Assembly (NCBI RefSeq): GCF_028583425.1 | Contig: NC_072799.1 | Span: forward strand, 85,546,217 to 85,610,216 | DNA length: 64,000 nucleotides | Source of the DNA: Eublepharis macularius | Taxonomy: Eukaryota > Chordata > Lepidosauria > Squamata > Eublepharidae | Direction: 5' to 3' | Shown here: positions 20,955-33,054 of the stretch, one piece after another | Numbering within the stretch: position 1 is the first letter of the stretch | How the letters are laid out: each line of letters starts with the position of its first letter | The notes under the pieces: model-generated | Seen by the model: the letters and a program-made list of their open reading frames with translations, nothing else | Database searches by the model: none | Told to the model about the DNA's origin: nothing | Made by a program: the position numbers and the translations under genes

Positions 20955-21165
20955 CTGACCTGGATGGCCCAGGTTAGCCCAATCTCACCAGATGTCAGAA
21001 GCAAAGCAGGGTTAGCCTTAGCTAGTATTCAGATGGGAGACCACCAAGGAAGTCTAGGGTTTCTACACAGAGGCAGGTAATGGTGAACCACCTCTGAATG
21101 TCTCTTGCCTTGAAAATCTTCTAGGGTCACCACAAGTCACTGCGAGATAACACTCAGTAGTTTAT
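20955..21165 (+). mobile_element. 5S-rRNA-derived SINE
   Basis: The head CAATCTCACCAGATGTCAGA, AGCAAAGCAGGGTTAGCC and GTATTCAGATGGGAGACCAC follows 5S rRNA from about its 30th base onward. The non-5S body GCAGGTAATGGTGAACCACC is shared with the other copies. Confidence 0.85.
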
Positions 21166-21949
21166 GTGTCTACCAAAGACCTTGGAGAACCACTACCAGT
21201 CAGATTAGACATTACCACGGTTGAAAGATCAAAGTTTCAACTCTGTATAACGCAGCCTCAGGAGTGCTGCCTCTGTCTTCCACATCTCAACTCTAGCATG
21301 TCTCCTAGGAGCATAAGGAAATATCTCATACAGAATGAAGGCATTGTACCATGTGGTCCACTGCCATCTAGTCTAACTACTTGATCTGTTCGGTGCAGAC
21401 ATCATTCCCAGACCCAATTCCTGGAATTCTTTTACTAGAGATACCGAGATTGAGCCTGGAAACCACTACACGTCTTCCATGTCATTGATCTAGTCAGTTT
21501 CCAAGGCTTCTTTCCATTTAACATCAAGGACTAAAACAGGAGGGCAGGAAATTCTTCAGTGTCTCTATTAATAGAAAATAGGATAGTCCCATTAGTTCCA
21601 AACATTCCACATCTTACAAACTATCCTGATCAACATGTATCATGTGTATCATTTATATTCTGTAAGTGCCCAATTAAAAATGAAGGTGTTACAGGGGCCC
21701 TTGTTCACAACATAAAAGCTCTGAGGTTGACAGCTTTTGGCCTATGATCTAGACAGCTTCACTTCAAAGTAGTTCATAGTGTGCAACGTCATCACAAGAA
21801 TGTCATAGTCATTAACTGGCCAGAGCATTTGACATCACAGAGGAAGAATGACAACTCCCGCACACTCCCCTTCTCGTGACATTTTGTGAGCTTAAAAAAA
21901 ATATTTTACAGGTGGAATACTCTACTACTTCAGCACAGCAGCACTCATG

Positions 21950-22182
21950 GAGAGCCTCTTTACACGAGACATCTTACACGACGACGCTCAAGTGTAAAGA
22001 GACACAGTGTTAGCTGGGAAGCACAGTTTAAAAAGACAGAGCCGAAGCCTCTGTCAATTTCACCTCTCCACACAGACTGGCAGAGATTGCGCCTCAGAGA
22101 GTTTGTCAATAACTTCCTCTTTACTTTGTAAACCACTCTGAGTGGGCATTAAGTTGTCCTGAAGGGCGGTATATAAATCAAA

Positions 22183-22216
<34 letters not shown>

Positions 22217-22424
22217 ATCTTTGCCTCCCCGAAGGCTCTGTCAATTTCACCTCTCCTTCAAGGAGGCGAAGATTAAATTAACAAACCATTTAAGGAGCAA
22301 CCTCTGCAAGCTCTGTGTAGAGAGGTGAAATTGAGCCTTTGGCTCTGTCTTTTTAAACAAAGCTTCCCAGCTAACATTGCGTCTCCCTACACTTGAGCGT
22401 CCTTGTGCAAGATGTCTGGTGTAG
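21950..22424. mobile_element. MITE with ~65-bp inverted ends (GAGAGNCTCT..ACACGAGACAT family), SINE inside
   Basis: Ends GAGAGCCTCTTTACACGAGA and AAGATGTCTGGTGTAG. Internal inverted blocks (CTGTCAATTTCACCTCTC). Copies at 33.06 and 50.18 kb. The SINE 3' end at 22118-22216 is inserted. Confidence 0.75.
22118..22216 (+). mobile_element. SINE type 1, 3' end only, with (TTG)n
   Basis: ACTTTGTAAACCACTCTGAG through TTAAGTTGTCCTGAAGGGCG and TATATAAATC to a pure TTG run of about 11 units. 5'-truncated. Confidence 0.9.
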
Positions 22425-24783
22425 CAAGAATCTTAGCAAAGGATTTTCTCCTGTATAAATGCACACTGTGCCAAACTCACTCATGTACTTTTTATATCTT
22501 TTTACTCAAGATCTTTAAAGGAAATGTGATCACTTTCTTCAATGATGAAGAGAAAAATCTGCCTACACCCTGCGCCCCAAAAGAAGTGGCTAAATATGGT
22601 TTAGTGTCTACAGCAAGGCCCATTGGGTTTGGATTAGATATCACACTACCCCCTTTGAGTTGGCTAAAATGTGACTGAAGAGAAGGAAAGGCACCAACAT
22701 TGTACAATGAAGATCACCTGGTGGCTTGGTTAGATGGAGAAACTGTTCAGGATGTCCACTGGACAGTATTGCCATGGGGTTGTAAGAGACTTACCATTCT
22801 GTCTCCCACAAAATCCTCAAGTGCCACTCAATTAAAGGAAGATCATCTTGTTAGGAGATCAGAGTGCCCTCACAGAGATGGGGTCTCTAGGTTAAAAGAT
22901 TGAAAAGGATACCACATTTTGGATTTTTAAAAAAAATCACAGAAAACCTCACACCCAGGAGCACACAATGAGTACCATCGTGATACCAAGGAGGACTCAA
23001 TGAACAAAGCATTAATTAATCCACATGAATAAAAACAGCTCATTTGAGCTGCATCCAGTATAAGAGAAGATGCACATTTTTAAATTGTCTAGATTCAATC
23101 ATTAATATGCTTTAAAGAGCATTTTGCTAAGACAGAGGAGGAGAAGGAAAAGCTCTTCCAAATGCTAATTTTGAATCTTCTAGAAAGAGATGTATTAGTT
23201 TCTACCAGCAGAGCAGAGATGCTTTAGGACTCCATCTAAAAATATGGAAGACATGTTCTGGAGAATTATGCAGCTCAGCTGATAGTATTGCAACATTTAC
23301 CCAAACTGATCTTCCCAAACAAACATACTGCAAATTGTAATACTAAATTCAAGTCCTTATTGGCTTATCTCCTGTTATAGACACTCACAAATAAGCTAGT
23401 ATTTTTGTGACGATCATTACTTAACATGAATTGCATTTACAGTGATTTTGGTTCTGCAAACAATACTTGGTATCTAACAAACATCTGAGCGCCAACAGTG
23501 AGCAAAGTTACTGCACAGAATGCAAAAGTGCTACGATCCCTCATTGGAGAACAGGGAATAAGATGGATCTTGACAATGCAGGAGAGAAGATCCAACGCCC
23601 TGATAAAAGGACAGTAAAACTATGATGGCCCAGGAAAATATTTACAGAAGTAGCTCATTTCAGTGAAGGAGATGACACCAGGAAAAGGTTGGGAAGGGAC
23701 AAGACAATGTAGCAGAGGAATATTCAGCAGGGAGAGATCTGCCCAGCCTCCTCATTGCGGTAATGAGAAAAACTTCACCAGCTGAATTTCTGCTTGTCAC
23801 ACAACTGTTACAGAGACAGGTCCACTCCACAAAAAATTGGCAACCCTAATAAAGAAGAATTTGGCAGATGAGCATATGACACACATCCATGTTACCCCTC
23901 ATCCATGGGTCTTGAGTACATTTTCCTTAAAAGGCAAACATCGAACATGACCGGACCTCCTGCAGAATGCTTAATTGAAATCATAAAGTGTAGTTTAGGT
24001 ATATAGCAGCTGTACCCAGGATCCAATTATTGTTACTCATTAGTTGTAACTGGGGTTGCCACTAAGGTTGCCAAGCATCCGGTTTTCTATCAGGACACAT
24101 GGTATCTCTGCCGCCCATACCGGGGGGGGGGGCAGAGCTAAGCTCCATATTCCACCACTATCTCTTTTAGCTTTCCCCCCCCCTCCCGCTGAGCCCAAGT
24201 GTGGAAAGCTCAGTTGGAAAGGGGAGAAGTTCTGGGCCACAAGGCCTCCACAGCCATCTCCATAGCATCTATGCTTGTGCAGAGACACAAGGAGTGGGAG
24301 AGGCTGGAGCGAGGCCAGATGGGAGCAGCAGCAAGCTGTGCACATGCTCGCTCTTCCCACTCACATCTATGCTTCTTCCATGGCACAGTGCAGTTTCAAG
24401 ACTCTGCCTGGGAGCCTCATATATTGAGTCAAGATAGCAAAAAAATAAATAAGTCATTTCCCAAAGCCAAGGGCCTCGATTGCAATGTGTAAATTCCTGA
24501 ACCAAAATCTCGGTAAACAAAAGATTCACACAGGTTGATTGCCTGCAGGCTCAGGGCTGACAATATATATGTGTCCCTTGCCCCTTATCTAAAAGAAAAA
24601 GTTTATAAAAGCAGTATCAAAATTATGTTTGTAAAAGCCGATGTTTCCGCCAAATGTCAAGTACCTCTTTTCACAATACACAGATCATACAGATGCACAT
24701 AAAATGAGTGACAGACAAAAAAATTCTCTAAAATTCCACAGAATTTAGAGTCAGAAGCTCTTGGGGTACTGCCCCCCCCCCAG

Positions 24784-25814
24784 TTATATTTGTTGTGGCA
24801 CATCTCTTTTCTCAACAATAATACACCAATTTCCATGATCATAGCTTGAACTTAGGATGTGAACCTCAGGTACACTTTCTTCCAACAGAGAGCACAGTTC
24901 CCCTTCCCGAAAAACATGGTAATAGCGCATGAAGGCTTCTGTGTCCAGTCTGTGCGCGGTCTGGTCTTCCAGGGCTACAGCAGTATCCACAATAGATTCA
25001 CTGGAGCCCATAGAGGATGTCCTTTTAAAATGTTTGCCGGAAAGAGGATGACCACTTCCTTGATAAATGTAGCCGTTGCTTAACTTTTCTACAGGACCAC
25101 GCAGAAATAAGGTTTCTCCATTCTTATTTCGAACTAATGCAGGTGGCTCGCCATTGAAGTCCCTCAACGACCTAGAGGCCTTCAACCATTCCATTTTTTT
25201 GCAAGTGACATGCTTCATAAACATTTCATTGTAGTCATCTAACCTTGGCCCTTTCAGCAGAGCTCCTTGACAACCTAAATCTAAACTGCAGTGCCTCAAG
25301 GGCTGGACTGATACCGTGCGGTTCATCCACCCAACTGTGTTTTTCAAAGGCTCCATCTTCCCATTTGGCTTCTGCAATGTCGACTCGTCTAAAGATCTGG
25401 AGGAGAACCACGCGCGAAAAGATCTTCCCAGGACACTGTAAAATCGGTTTTCTTCCTCATCAGACATTTTCACACAACAAGCTTCAGCTAAGCAGCCCTC
25501 AGTCCTGTGAGGATGTTTCTGATCAAGGGCAAGAGGGTAGCCATATTCAGAGTCTATTAGCCGCTGCGAGTGCAGAGTTTCCCGTTTTACAGTATGTGCA
25601 AGATCACGCCTAAGCTCAGCCGGATTGTGTTCAGAAAGGAGCTGGGAGCACAAGGCCCTGTTCCATGGAACAAACACATCTTGTTTCTCAAAACGCCGAG
25701 TCTTTTGCTCCATAGCCCAGACATATATCATCATCTGGCCTCCGGGTACCAGCACTCTGGCCATCTCTTTTATTGCTTTGATTCGTCTTTGTTTAGTGGA
25801 GAAATGGTGAATCA
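24784..25814 (-). CDS. TRMT9B: TRMT9B terminal coding exon (residues 110-452 and stop)
   Basis: Large last coding exon. The acceptor is TTTTCCAG with its AG at 25816-25815; the open frame to its right (to 25839) is intron read-through. The exon continues directly from exon 2 to give VGVIHHFSTKQRR, then KEMARVLVPGGQMMIYVWAM (end of the methyltransferase fold, about residues 125-147). Next comes EKQDVFVPWNRALCSQL, then a long poorly ordered middle with serine-rich SRSLDEST, and the conserved tail AFMRYYHVFREGELCSLLEE...NWCIIVEKRD before a TAA at 24786-24784. The sum of the three exons is 1359 bases, 452 residues, against about 454 in human. The middle (about residues 170-230) lacks the Cys-rich stretch I recall from the human protein. 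That could be a lineage difference and needs an alignment. No inactivating change is visible. Intron 2-3 is about 3.1 kb (25815-28881). Confidence 0.95.
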
Positions 25815-26079
25815 CTGGAAAAGAAGTAAAACACGGCATTTATGTTCGGCAATAAACAGGCTCTGTGCTATACTGAAAAACAAAAAATACTCCATCACCA
25901 TTACAATTCTGCACCAGACAAATCTCAGTTTTGCTACTGGCATAAATGGTGTTATTTTGTACCATTCGTTATGGTTTGCTAGTCATAAGGTGGCAGTGGA
26001 GTTCCATAGTTCTGGCTTCTAATCACTGGAAAGGCTATAACAGGCTATACAGGAAAGGCTCTTCTGAGTTTTTCTGCTG

Positions 26080-26302
26080 CCATGGTATAGTGGTTAAGTG
26101 GCTGGGCTGCAAATCAGCACTCTGCTAGTTCAACTCCCACTACTACCAGGAACTCTGCAGGTGGCCTTGTGTAACCCACTCTTTTCAGCCCCAGCTCCCC
26201 AGCTGTATTGTGGGGATAATAATAACAGTGACTTTGCTCACCATTCTAAGAGTGGCACTAATCTGTCCAGAAGGGCAGTATATAAGCACACACTGTTGTT
26301 GT
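26080..26302 (+). mobile_element. tRNA-derived SINE in TRMT9B intron
   Basis: Head CATGGTATAGTGGTTAAGTG, B-box-like AGTTCAACTCCC, 3' part GTCCAGAAGGGCAGTATATA and a TTG tail. Confidence 0.75.
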
Positions 26303-28074
26303 TGTTTTGGCAGAAAATTGCACGTCTAGAACTTCATCTTCACTGCTGTAACTTCTAGAAACTTGCCTCAGAAAAAAGAAAGAAATGCTAAGACCCCAGG
26401 AAGCCAGATTCTGTACCCACACACTGCATCCTGTATTTTTTTCTGTACTCATACACAATCAACATGACCTTGTTTATGAAGAGCTAGCCAAACAACTTGG
26501 CATGACAGCACAAGGGAGGGCAAAGTAAGTCATTTCAGTACATTCTGTGCATTATGACACACAGTATTAAGGTGAATACAGCCCTTCAGGACTGAGTGAC
26601 ATATCTTTAATTGCTCCATCCTCCATTTCCCTGGCTTCAGCTTTCCGGATGATCAATTTTGCTAGATTTTTTGCCTTGTGTCCTCTCCAGACATTGTCTC
26701 AGAACTGGTCAGTTTCAGTTTTAGTACAAAACACCAACCCTTCTTTGGAGGCTGAAAATGCACACGTGTGCGTACACACACAACCAGTGCCATGGCCACT
26801 GTGAAAAACAGGTTGTTCAACTACATGGACTGCTAGTCTGATCCAACAGGGCTCTTCTTATGAGAAATGAAGATGATGGGGGGAGCATGGTTGGCCCCTA
26901 ACTGCAAACCTATCCCATTCAATTTTTTACCTAACTTCGCATATTAGCCTATAAATTCCAGTTGATAAACTTATGGAGTCACTAAAGCCGGCTGTAACCT
27001 TTAACCAATCAATTAGTTTGATTAAACTATTAAAGTTCTCTGAAACCTGAATTGTTCAGAACATTAATTAAAAAATTAAAAATGTTCTGGATACATAATA
27101 GATAAATGTTTAAATATCTCTAACTCTATATATACTGGGTTGGATCCTAAGACTTCCTTCCACTAAGCTGAATCCTATGATTTTCTTCTGCTAAGACCTC
27201 CTCTGATGGAGAAAGGCTTCTATAACACTCAAAAGAAATAACTTTATTTAACAGGCAGGGATTGAATAAGTACACTCAATGGATTGAAGCGAAGAGGTAA
27301 AATTTTGTTGGTATTGCAGAATACACTTTGAGTAACAAGCAAAATCATGTCCTCAAAGCTTAGTTTCTTATAATATTGGTTCTTAACACGTAAGAGGTGT
27401 TTTACTTAGTATGTTAGTTACAGCAACAATGTTTCTTTACAGAGCTCCCATTGACAATTCAGGTTTCCTGGAATTAGTTTAAAACTGTTTTCACTTCACA
27501 ACAGACCCGGGGTCCTCCTCAGAGCCAAACTTCATTTAGAAACTGTGCAGGAATTAATCTTCTCCTCCTCAGAAGATATAACCCTCCTTCTTTTGGTTTG
27601 AAAGGAAGTCTCCACCTACTACTCAATTACTCTTGCCATAACACACTCCCAGTACTATAGTGTCTGTGTCAAGCAGGCTTCAGCTTATGCTTACACTTAT
27701 ATTTTGAATTCCTAAATAGAATTCCTCTTCAGGACAGTTGAAGCAAAAGATTTCTCTTCCCCCACTCATGAGGGTAATGTGTCTGACCTTCCCTGTCAGA
27801 CTCTCACACCCACTCTGAATAATCCTATCTGAATCCAACTGACTCCTTTCAGCCTGGTCCTGACCAATCAGAGAGGAGGGAGCAGCCTGCCACTCAAGCC
27901 CTACATTCCAGGCAATAGTTAATTCCTTCCCGCCCAGCTTTCTGATGGTGCTGCACTTAGGAAACCTGCTTCTAAATAGCAGTCATCAAAGCTTCCTCAG
28001 ATAGAAAGTCTCTTTGTTTTGGTAGAAAACAGTCATAGGATCCAACTCAGGGAAAAGGAGTCATAGGATCACAG
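26303..28074. other. TRMT9B intron 2, little recognisable
   Basis: A scrap at about 26808-26860 (GACTGCTAGTCTGATCCAACAG) looks like a CR1 3' end. The rest shows no exon, known repeat or structured element. Confidence 0.45.
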
Positions 28075-28306
28075 ATGTAGTGGTTAAGAGCTCAGGACTC
28101 TAATTTGGAGAACCGGGTTTGATTCCCCACTCCTCTGCTTGAAGCCAGCTAGGTGACCTTGGGTCGGTCACAGCTTCTAGGAGCCCTCTCAGCCCCGCCC
28201 ATCTCACAGAGTGATTGTTGTTGTGGGGGTAATAACATACTTTGTAAACCGCTCTGAGTCATCCTGAAGGGTGGTATATAAATCCAATGTTGTTGTTATT
28301 ATTATT
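28075..28306 (+). mobile_element. tRNA-derived SINE (type 1)
   Basis: GTAGTGGTTAAGAGCTCAGG, GGGTTTGATTCCCC, GTAAACCGCTCTGAG, TATATAAATCC and a TTG/TTA tail. Confidence 0.88.
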
Positions 28307-28881
28307 AAAAGGCAGCACTTTTCCTAATCCTGCCGGTTCAATTTGTACCAGCCAGAAAGGGGAGTGGATGACAAGTTCTCTGTGGTCTGTTATGCACCCA
28401 AGAACTGATTCTGCTCCTTCTACCCCCAGGCTGCACCTCAGTTTTGGTCTTTTATGCTAACCTAAAGAAAAAATTACATTTGATATACCTCTGTTTGCTA
28501 GAGACTGCTGCAAGAAAAAATAAAATCTTTGTAGAGATGTTGGCAAGAATGGTTACCATTTCTACTCTTCTCAGGAGAAAACAAGCAGGCATAGATGTAA
28601 AGCTGAGCATTGTACACTGAAAAACATTCTGAGTACATTCTGATTGTATTTTTTAAACTATTTTTATAAAAGAAAGAATAACGAAAAACAGAAAAATAAC
28701 AAAACAAAGAGAGAAAAGCTATATAAACTAAAGAGGCTTCCAATTTTCTCTACGACAAATATAATTACAAAGTTTTCTCTTACTCTTATGTTTATTGTGC
28801 TAATTATATTTCTCATGGTTATCAAAAAGCACAGTGAACATACACTTTTGTCAGACATGCTTCCTGTTTTAACTTCCTTAC

Positions 28882-29055
28882 CTCCAACAGAGATGACTGC
28901 GTTAAAGCACTGGCCCCGAAAAGGAAGATTAAGGTTGTCACAGACCATCACTTCATAGCCATTATTTCTTGCAATCTCTACCAAAGGGCCACAGTAATCA
29001 CACCCCAGATTATATACCTGGCTGTTGACACCGAGATACTTCCCAGTCCCACAAC
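28882..29055 (-). CDS. TRMT9B: TRMT9B coding exon 2 (residues 52-109)
   Basis: Second coding exon, 174 bases. The acceptor AG is at 29057-29056 after a pyrimidine-rich tract, and the donor GTAAGG starts at 28881. Joined to exon 1 it completes motif I (DIGCGTG, residues 50-56) and continues through GCDYCGPLVEIA (69-80) and VCDNLNLPF (89-97) to VISVG (105-109). These correspond to the acidic post-I strand that holds the SAM ribose and to motifs II/III of a Rossmann-type methyltransferase. Phases match on both sides: two bases complete codon 52, 57 whole codons follow, and one base starts codon 110. No stop or frameshift is present. The intron to exon 1 is about 6.9 kb (29056-35906) and holds SINE, CR1, PLE and MITE insertions. 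The catalytic fold is known for the family. Activity on tRNA for this protein is inferred; some work on TRMT9B reports non-tRNA roles. Confidence 0.93.
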
Positions 29056-29291
29056 CTTTGGGTAGAGAAAATAAGAACTGTTATGGAAAGAGTTCTCATC
29101 CCCCATACAGGAAAAAGCAAACACCCAAATACACAACTCCACCATGGTACAAACATTTGTGCAGCTCTTCACAACAGGAAAAGTATTGCTCCTTAACATT
29201 AACAGCAGTAAAGATCAACTTTAAATAGTGACTAGAAGTGAATTCAAACCTTTCATTTGAATCTTCAATCCTCTCTGTGCATATTTCCTAA

Positions 29292-29562
29292 GAGTCAGTT
29301 TGGTGTAGTGATTAAGAGCAGCCGGACTCTAAGTTGAAGAGCCAGGTTTGATTCTCTGCTCCTCCGCTTGAAGCCAGCTTGGTGACCTTGGGTCAGTCTC
29401 AGCTCTCTCTTAGCTCTCTCAGCTCCACCCAGCTCACAGGGTGATTGTTGTGGGATAATAATAACACACTTTGTAAACTGCTCTGAGTGGGCATTAATTT
29501 GTCCTGAAGGGCAGTATATAAATCGAATATTGTTGTTTGCTGTTGTTGTTGTTGCTGTTGTT
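29292..29562 (+). mobile_element. tRNA-derived SINE (type 1)
   Basis: Complete copy in TRMT9B intron 1: AGTTTGGTGTAGTGATTAAG, GGTTTGATTCTCTG, TTTGTCCTGAAGGGCAGTAT and a TTG-rich tail. Confidence 0.9.
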
Positions 29563-29627
29563 AAGGACAACCAGCCCCAGGCAACACAGCCAGCTGAGCA
29601 GGGCAAATTCTAGAGGCAGGGGGGGGA

Positions 29628-30043
29628 GGGTTCAACATGGCCAAGTGCGAAGTAATGAACATCAGGGCCAAAAATCCCAAATATAAATACACAATGATGG
29701 GGTTCAAACTGGCAGAGACTGACCAAGAGAAGAGATCTTGGAGTTGTGGTAGATAACTCACTGAAAATGTTGATACAGTGTGCGACTGCAATAAAAAAGG
29801 CCAATGTTATGCTGGGGATTATTAGGAAGGGAACTGAAAACAAATCAGCTAGTATCAATGGTATGGCCTCATATGGAATACTGTGTACAATTCTGGTCAC
29901 CATACCTCAAAAAAGATATTATAGAACTGGAAAAAGTGCAGAAAAGGGCAACTAGAATGATTCAAGGGATGGAACACTTCCCTTATGAAGAAAGGTTAAA
30001 GCGCTTGGGGCTCTTTAGCTTGGAGAAATGATGACTGAGGGGT
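29628..30043 (+). mobile_element. CR1 LINE 3' coding remnant, left part
   Basis: Follows the CR1 ORF2 end in mixed frames. One frame shows GDLGVVVDNSLKMLIQ-type and [16 protein letters not shown] residues, then [14 protein letters not shown] / [16 protein letters not shown]. Interrupted by the PLE tail that follows; the CR1 3' part resumes at 30344. Confidence 0.85.
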
Positions 30044-30343
30044 GATATATTGTTGAAGGCTTTCACGGCTGGAGAATGATGGTTGTTGTGGGTTTTCCGG
30101 GCTGTATTGCCGTGGTCTTGGCATTGTAGTTCCTGACGTTTCACCAGCAGCTGTGGCTGGTATCTTCAGAGGTGTGGCACCAAAAGACAGAGATCTCTCA
30201 GTGTCACAAGACACTGTGACACTGAGAGATCTCTGTCTTTTGGTGCTACACCTCTGAAGATGCCAGCCACAGCTGCTGGCGAAACGTCAGGAACTACAAT
30301 GCCAAGACCACGGCAATACAGCCCGGAAAACCCACAACAACCA
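30044..30343. mobile_element. PLE-1 tail palindrome inserted in CR1
   Basis: About 150-bp arms facing each other, including GACACTGAGAGATCTCTGTC and the CGGCAATACAGCCCGGAAAA end on both sides. No coding part. Confidence 0.85.
30254..30288 (+). ncRNA. hammerhead-a motif
   Basis: CTGAAGA, 6-bp stem II GCCAGC/GCTGGC with a 7-base loop, GAAA, then ACGTC. Stem III would be only A-U and C-G, with cleavage predicted after the C; CCT/AGG gives a 3-bp stem I. Same as 62909-62943. Confidence 0.65.
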
Positions 30344-30600
30344 TATGGAGCAGAAGTCCATCAGTGGCTATTAGCCACAAGGTATAGATGGAACTCTCTG
30401 TCTGGGGCAGTGATGCTCTGTATGCTTGGTGGTTTTGGGGGGGGGCAATCAGTGGGAGGGCTTCTAGTGTCCCTTCCCCACTGGCAGACACCCCGATGAC
30501 ACCTGTTTTTTTGGCCACTGTGTGACACAGAATGTTGGACTGGATGGGCCATTAGCCTGATCCAACATGGCTTCTCTTATGTTCTTAGGCTCTTATGGTA
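30344..30600 (+). mobile_element. CR1 LINE 3' UTR, right part
   Basis: GTCCATCAGTGGCTATTAGC through GACTGGATGGGCCATTAGCC and TGATCCAACATGGCTTCTCT, the usual CR1 3' end. Confidence 0.8.
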
Positions 30601-30934
30601 TGAGGCTGACCAGCAGGCCCCTCCCAGAGGCAGCCATAATGCAGAGAGGGCAGAAAAGAGAACGGCATGTGCTTCTGCCTGTTGCCACTGCAAATGAGCT
30701 GCCATGACTGCTTGGGTAGGCTGTCCTGACCCTTGCAATGGCTGCAGCTGCTACTGCTCCTAGCAGTCAGCACTGCTCACTTGAGCAGGTAAGTGAACAG
30801 GTGACTAGCCACTTCTGCGGTCCTCTATCAGGCAGTGAAGGATGGAAGAAAAAGGAAGAGCTACTGAGTCCCCCTGTGATGGTGGAATGCTTGCCAGAGA
30901 AGACGGAGGAGAGGTCAGAGCAACCACTGCCAGA

Positions 30935-30937
<3 letters not shown>

Positions 30938-30976
<39 letters not shown>
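30938..30976. repeat. (GA)n microsatellite
   Basis: Uninterrupted GA dinucleotide run of about 19 units. Confidence 0.95.
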
Positions 30977-30977
<1 letters not shown>

Positions 30978-31370
30978 AGGCTGTGATCAGTGGTGGGCCC
31001 TTCAAAGGACCGAGGGCCTTGGCACTGATCCCACAATTTCTATCCCTGATCCCAGCTACACAACCAGGCTCCTTGCCTTACAGCAGCTGTCTGCGTTCAT
31101 CGTTCTAATGCCAGCCCATGTACACAGCATTCCTATTCATTTTCCAGAGCTTCTCGGGTAGGAAAATCAAAATGCATTTTCATTTGGGGCCAGAAACCAC
31201 TTCTAGGCACATGCAACAACCACTGGTTGTGGACGAGACACACACCCTGCTCTGCATTAGCAGATGCCTCTAGCCAGTTCTGTGGGGCCTGGATAAGGAC
31301 TATGATGCAGCTGTACCTCTGCCAGCACATTTGTACCTGTTAGGAAAGCAGCTCCTGCACATAATTTCAG

Positions 31371-31845
31371 GTGGACAACCATGTGGGTCTGTAGTAGAAC
31401 AGCAAGATTCAAGTCCAATAGCCCCTTAAAGGCCAACGAGATGTTCAGGGCATGAGCTTTTAAGAGTCAGATACGCAGGGCTTTTTTACAGCTGGAACGC
31501 AGGGGGAATGGAGTTCCGGAACCTCTTGAAAATGGTCACATGGCCGGTGGCCCCGCCCCCTGATCTCCAGACAGAGGGGAGTTTAGATTACCCTCCACGC
31601 CCGCTCAGCATGGAGGGCAATCTAAACTCCCCTCTGTCTGAAGATCAGGGGGCGGGGCCACCGGCCATGTGACCATTTTCTCCGAGGGCAACCCACTGAG
31701 TTCCACCACCTCTTTCCCCAGAAAAAAAGCCGTGCAGAGACCACATCTGAGAAATGGAGCTTCAGCTCTTGAAAGCTTACACCCTGAAGATCTTGCTGGT
31801 CTTTAAAGTGCTGCTGGATTCAAATCCTGCTTTTCTGCACCCAGG
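31371..31845. mobile_element. PLE tail palindrome split by a MITE
   Basis: Left inverted arm 31371-31475, right direct arm 31735-31845 (AAGATCTTGCTGGTCTTTAA...GCTGCTGGATTCAAATCCTG). The hammerhead region on the right is degraded (CTGAGAAATGGAGC..GCTCTTGAAAGC). Confidence 0.7.
31476..31734. mobile_element. hAT-like MITE (CAGGGCTTTTTT family)
   Basis: CAGGGCTTTTTTACAGC ... AAAAAAAGCCGTG, with the internal palindrome GACAGAGGGGAG/CTCCCCTCTGTC. Flanks CAGATACG and CAGAGACC match at 6 of 8 positions. Confidence 0.85.
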
Positions 31846-33054
31846 TGTCCCTTACTAGATGGGAGCACAGCTTCATATTCATTACAGGTGCGCATCGGTT
31901 ATGTGTGAAGGGTAACGACAGAGTGCCCTTTCTGACTCACTCCTTGTGGGAATGGTTTGGAAATACTGCCATGAAATGAGCCATTTCAGTGCAAAGTCAC
32001 TCTCATGTATTTTCTTCCCCAATAAGGTTTTGGAAAACATGTCACAGTTATAGGCAAGTGATAGAGAATAACATTTACAGTGGGGTGGCTGCTAGGTGAA
32101 AGAAATCATTGTATTAATAACACCTCAGTTGAAAAGCCTGAAATTACTTTCAGAACCGGCGCTGTGTCTTCTTGGTCTGCTAAAAGGAAACATTATCTGC
32201 AAAGCCAGGCCACAAGAGCTACGGGAGGGCAACAGAGCACATTAAAATAATAAGAGAGCAACATTTCCAAGCAATGGCCTGCACATTTCTTCTGGAAATT
32301 ATCTCCATATTGTCTCTATGTAGGAAGGGCAGAGAGAGGCTGAAATGCAACAGCTTGCTTGAGTTAGAGGATCTGAACCACAGCTCACTCCTGTGGTCTC
32401 ACTGGTACATATTACCAGGAGCTTCCGCACACTTAAGCACATCTAATTCTGCTCTGGAGTGCGGTTGATGGGTTGGATCCAGATATAACGTTCAGTGACG
32501 GAAGGGACTTCTGTCAGTGGAACAGGCCTTTCTCACCTCTTCCATCCCAATACTGCTCCCCAAAATATTTTTCCTGGGGAACAGGGAACCTCAAGGCAGA
32601 GGGTTAGAGGTCTGTAATGGGTGGGGGAATCAGTGAAAATCTCCCTCCCCCTCCATTATTGGAAATTTTCTGCTGGGTCCAACTATTAGCTGAGTTACAT
32701 CATTTGCAGGGAAAATGGGGGTGTCAGAGCTTGCCTGGTTGGTCTGCCTGGCAGACAGAAAACATCAAACTCACACTCAGAGCTTTAATTAAGGGTTAGA
32801 AAAGAAATGAGAGTTCTTTATTGTAGGAACTCCATACTTGATAGGAAAGAGGAGAGCAAGCTCTCTATCAAGTCTAAGGATGCTAGTGGATGACAGGACG
32901 AATCCTGTATCCATTATGCAAGATGGTGAGAAAAGGATGGGGATTGTGACAAAGAGGAAGAGGAGGTGCCATGAAGAGGAAGTCCTGAGAACAGGAATCT
33001 GCCCATCAAAGGATAGTGCCAGGGTAATAAAGAGCAAATGGTAAACAGATCCCT
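31846..33054. other. TRMT9B intron 1, no recognisable element
   Basis: No exon or known repeat family was seen. Small open frames lack motifs. Confidence 0.45.

Larger units (their letters stand above)
18260..24783 (-). other. TRMT9B: candidate TRMT9B 3' UTR region
   Basis: No other coding exon is visible to the left of the TRMT9B stop. Between the stop and about 22.4 kb I found no AATAAA on the minus strand. A minus-strand AATAAA (TTTATT at 18283-18288) lies at the left end of a stretch of non-repetitive DNA (18.26-19.0 kb). The 3' UTR could therefore be as long as 6.5 kb, swollen by PLE, L2, 5S-SINE and MITE insertions, or it could end earlier at a variant signal. Much of 22.43-24.78 kb is otherwise featureless. 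This is inference; RNA-seq coverage and 3'-end reads would decide. Confidence 0.3.

Noticed and set aside
20955..21165. Functional 5S rRNA gene
   Set aside because: Only the inner part of 5S is present, with base changes, and it is joined to a shared non-5S body found at three other places; it is a SINE.
25815..25839. N-terminal extension of the TRMT9B last exon
   Set aside because: This part follows intron sequence before the TTTTCCAG acceptor; splicing from exon 2 gives the conserved VGVIHHFS junction instead.
30938..30976. Arg/Glu-repeat protein from the (GA)n run
   Set aside because: Open frames across it on both strands are an artefact of the dinucleotide repeat.
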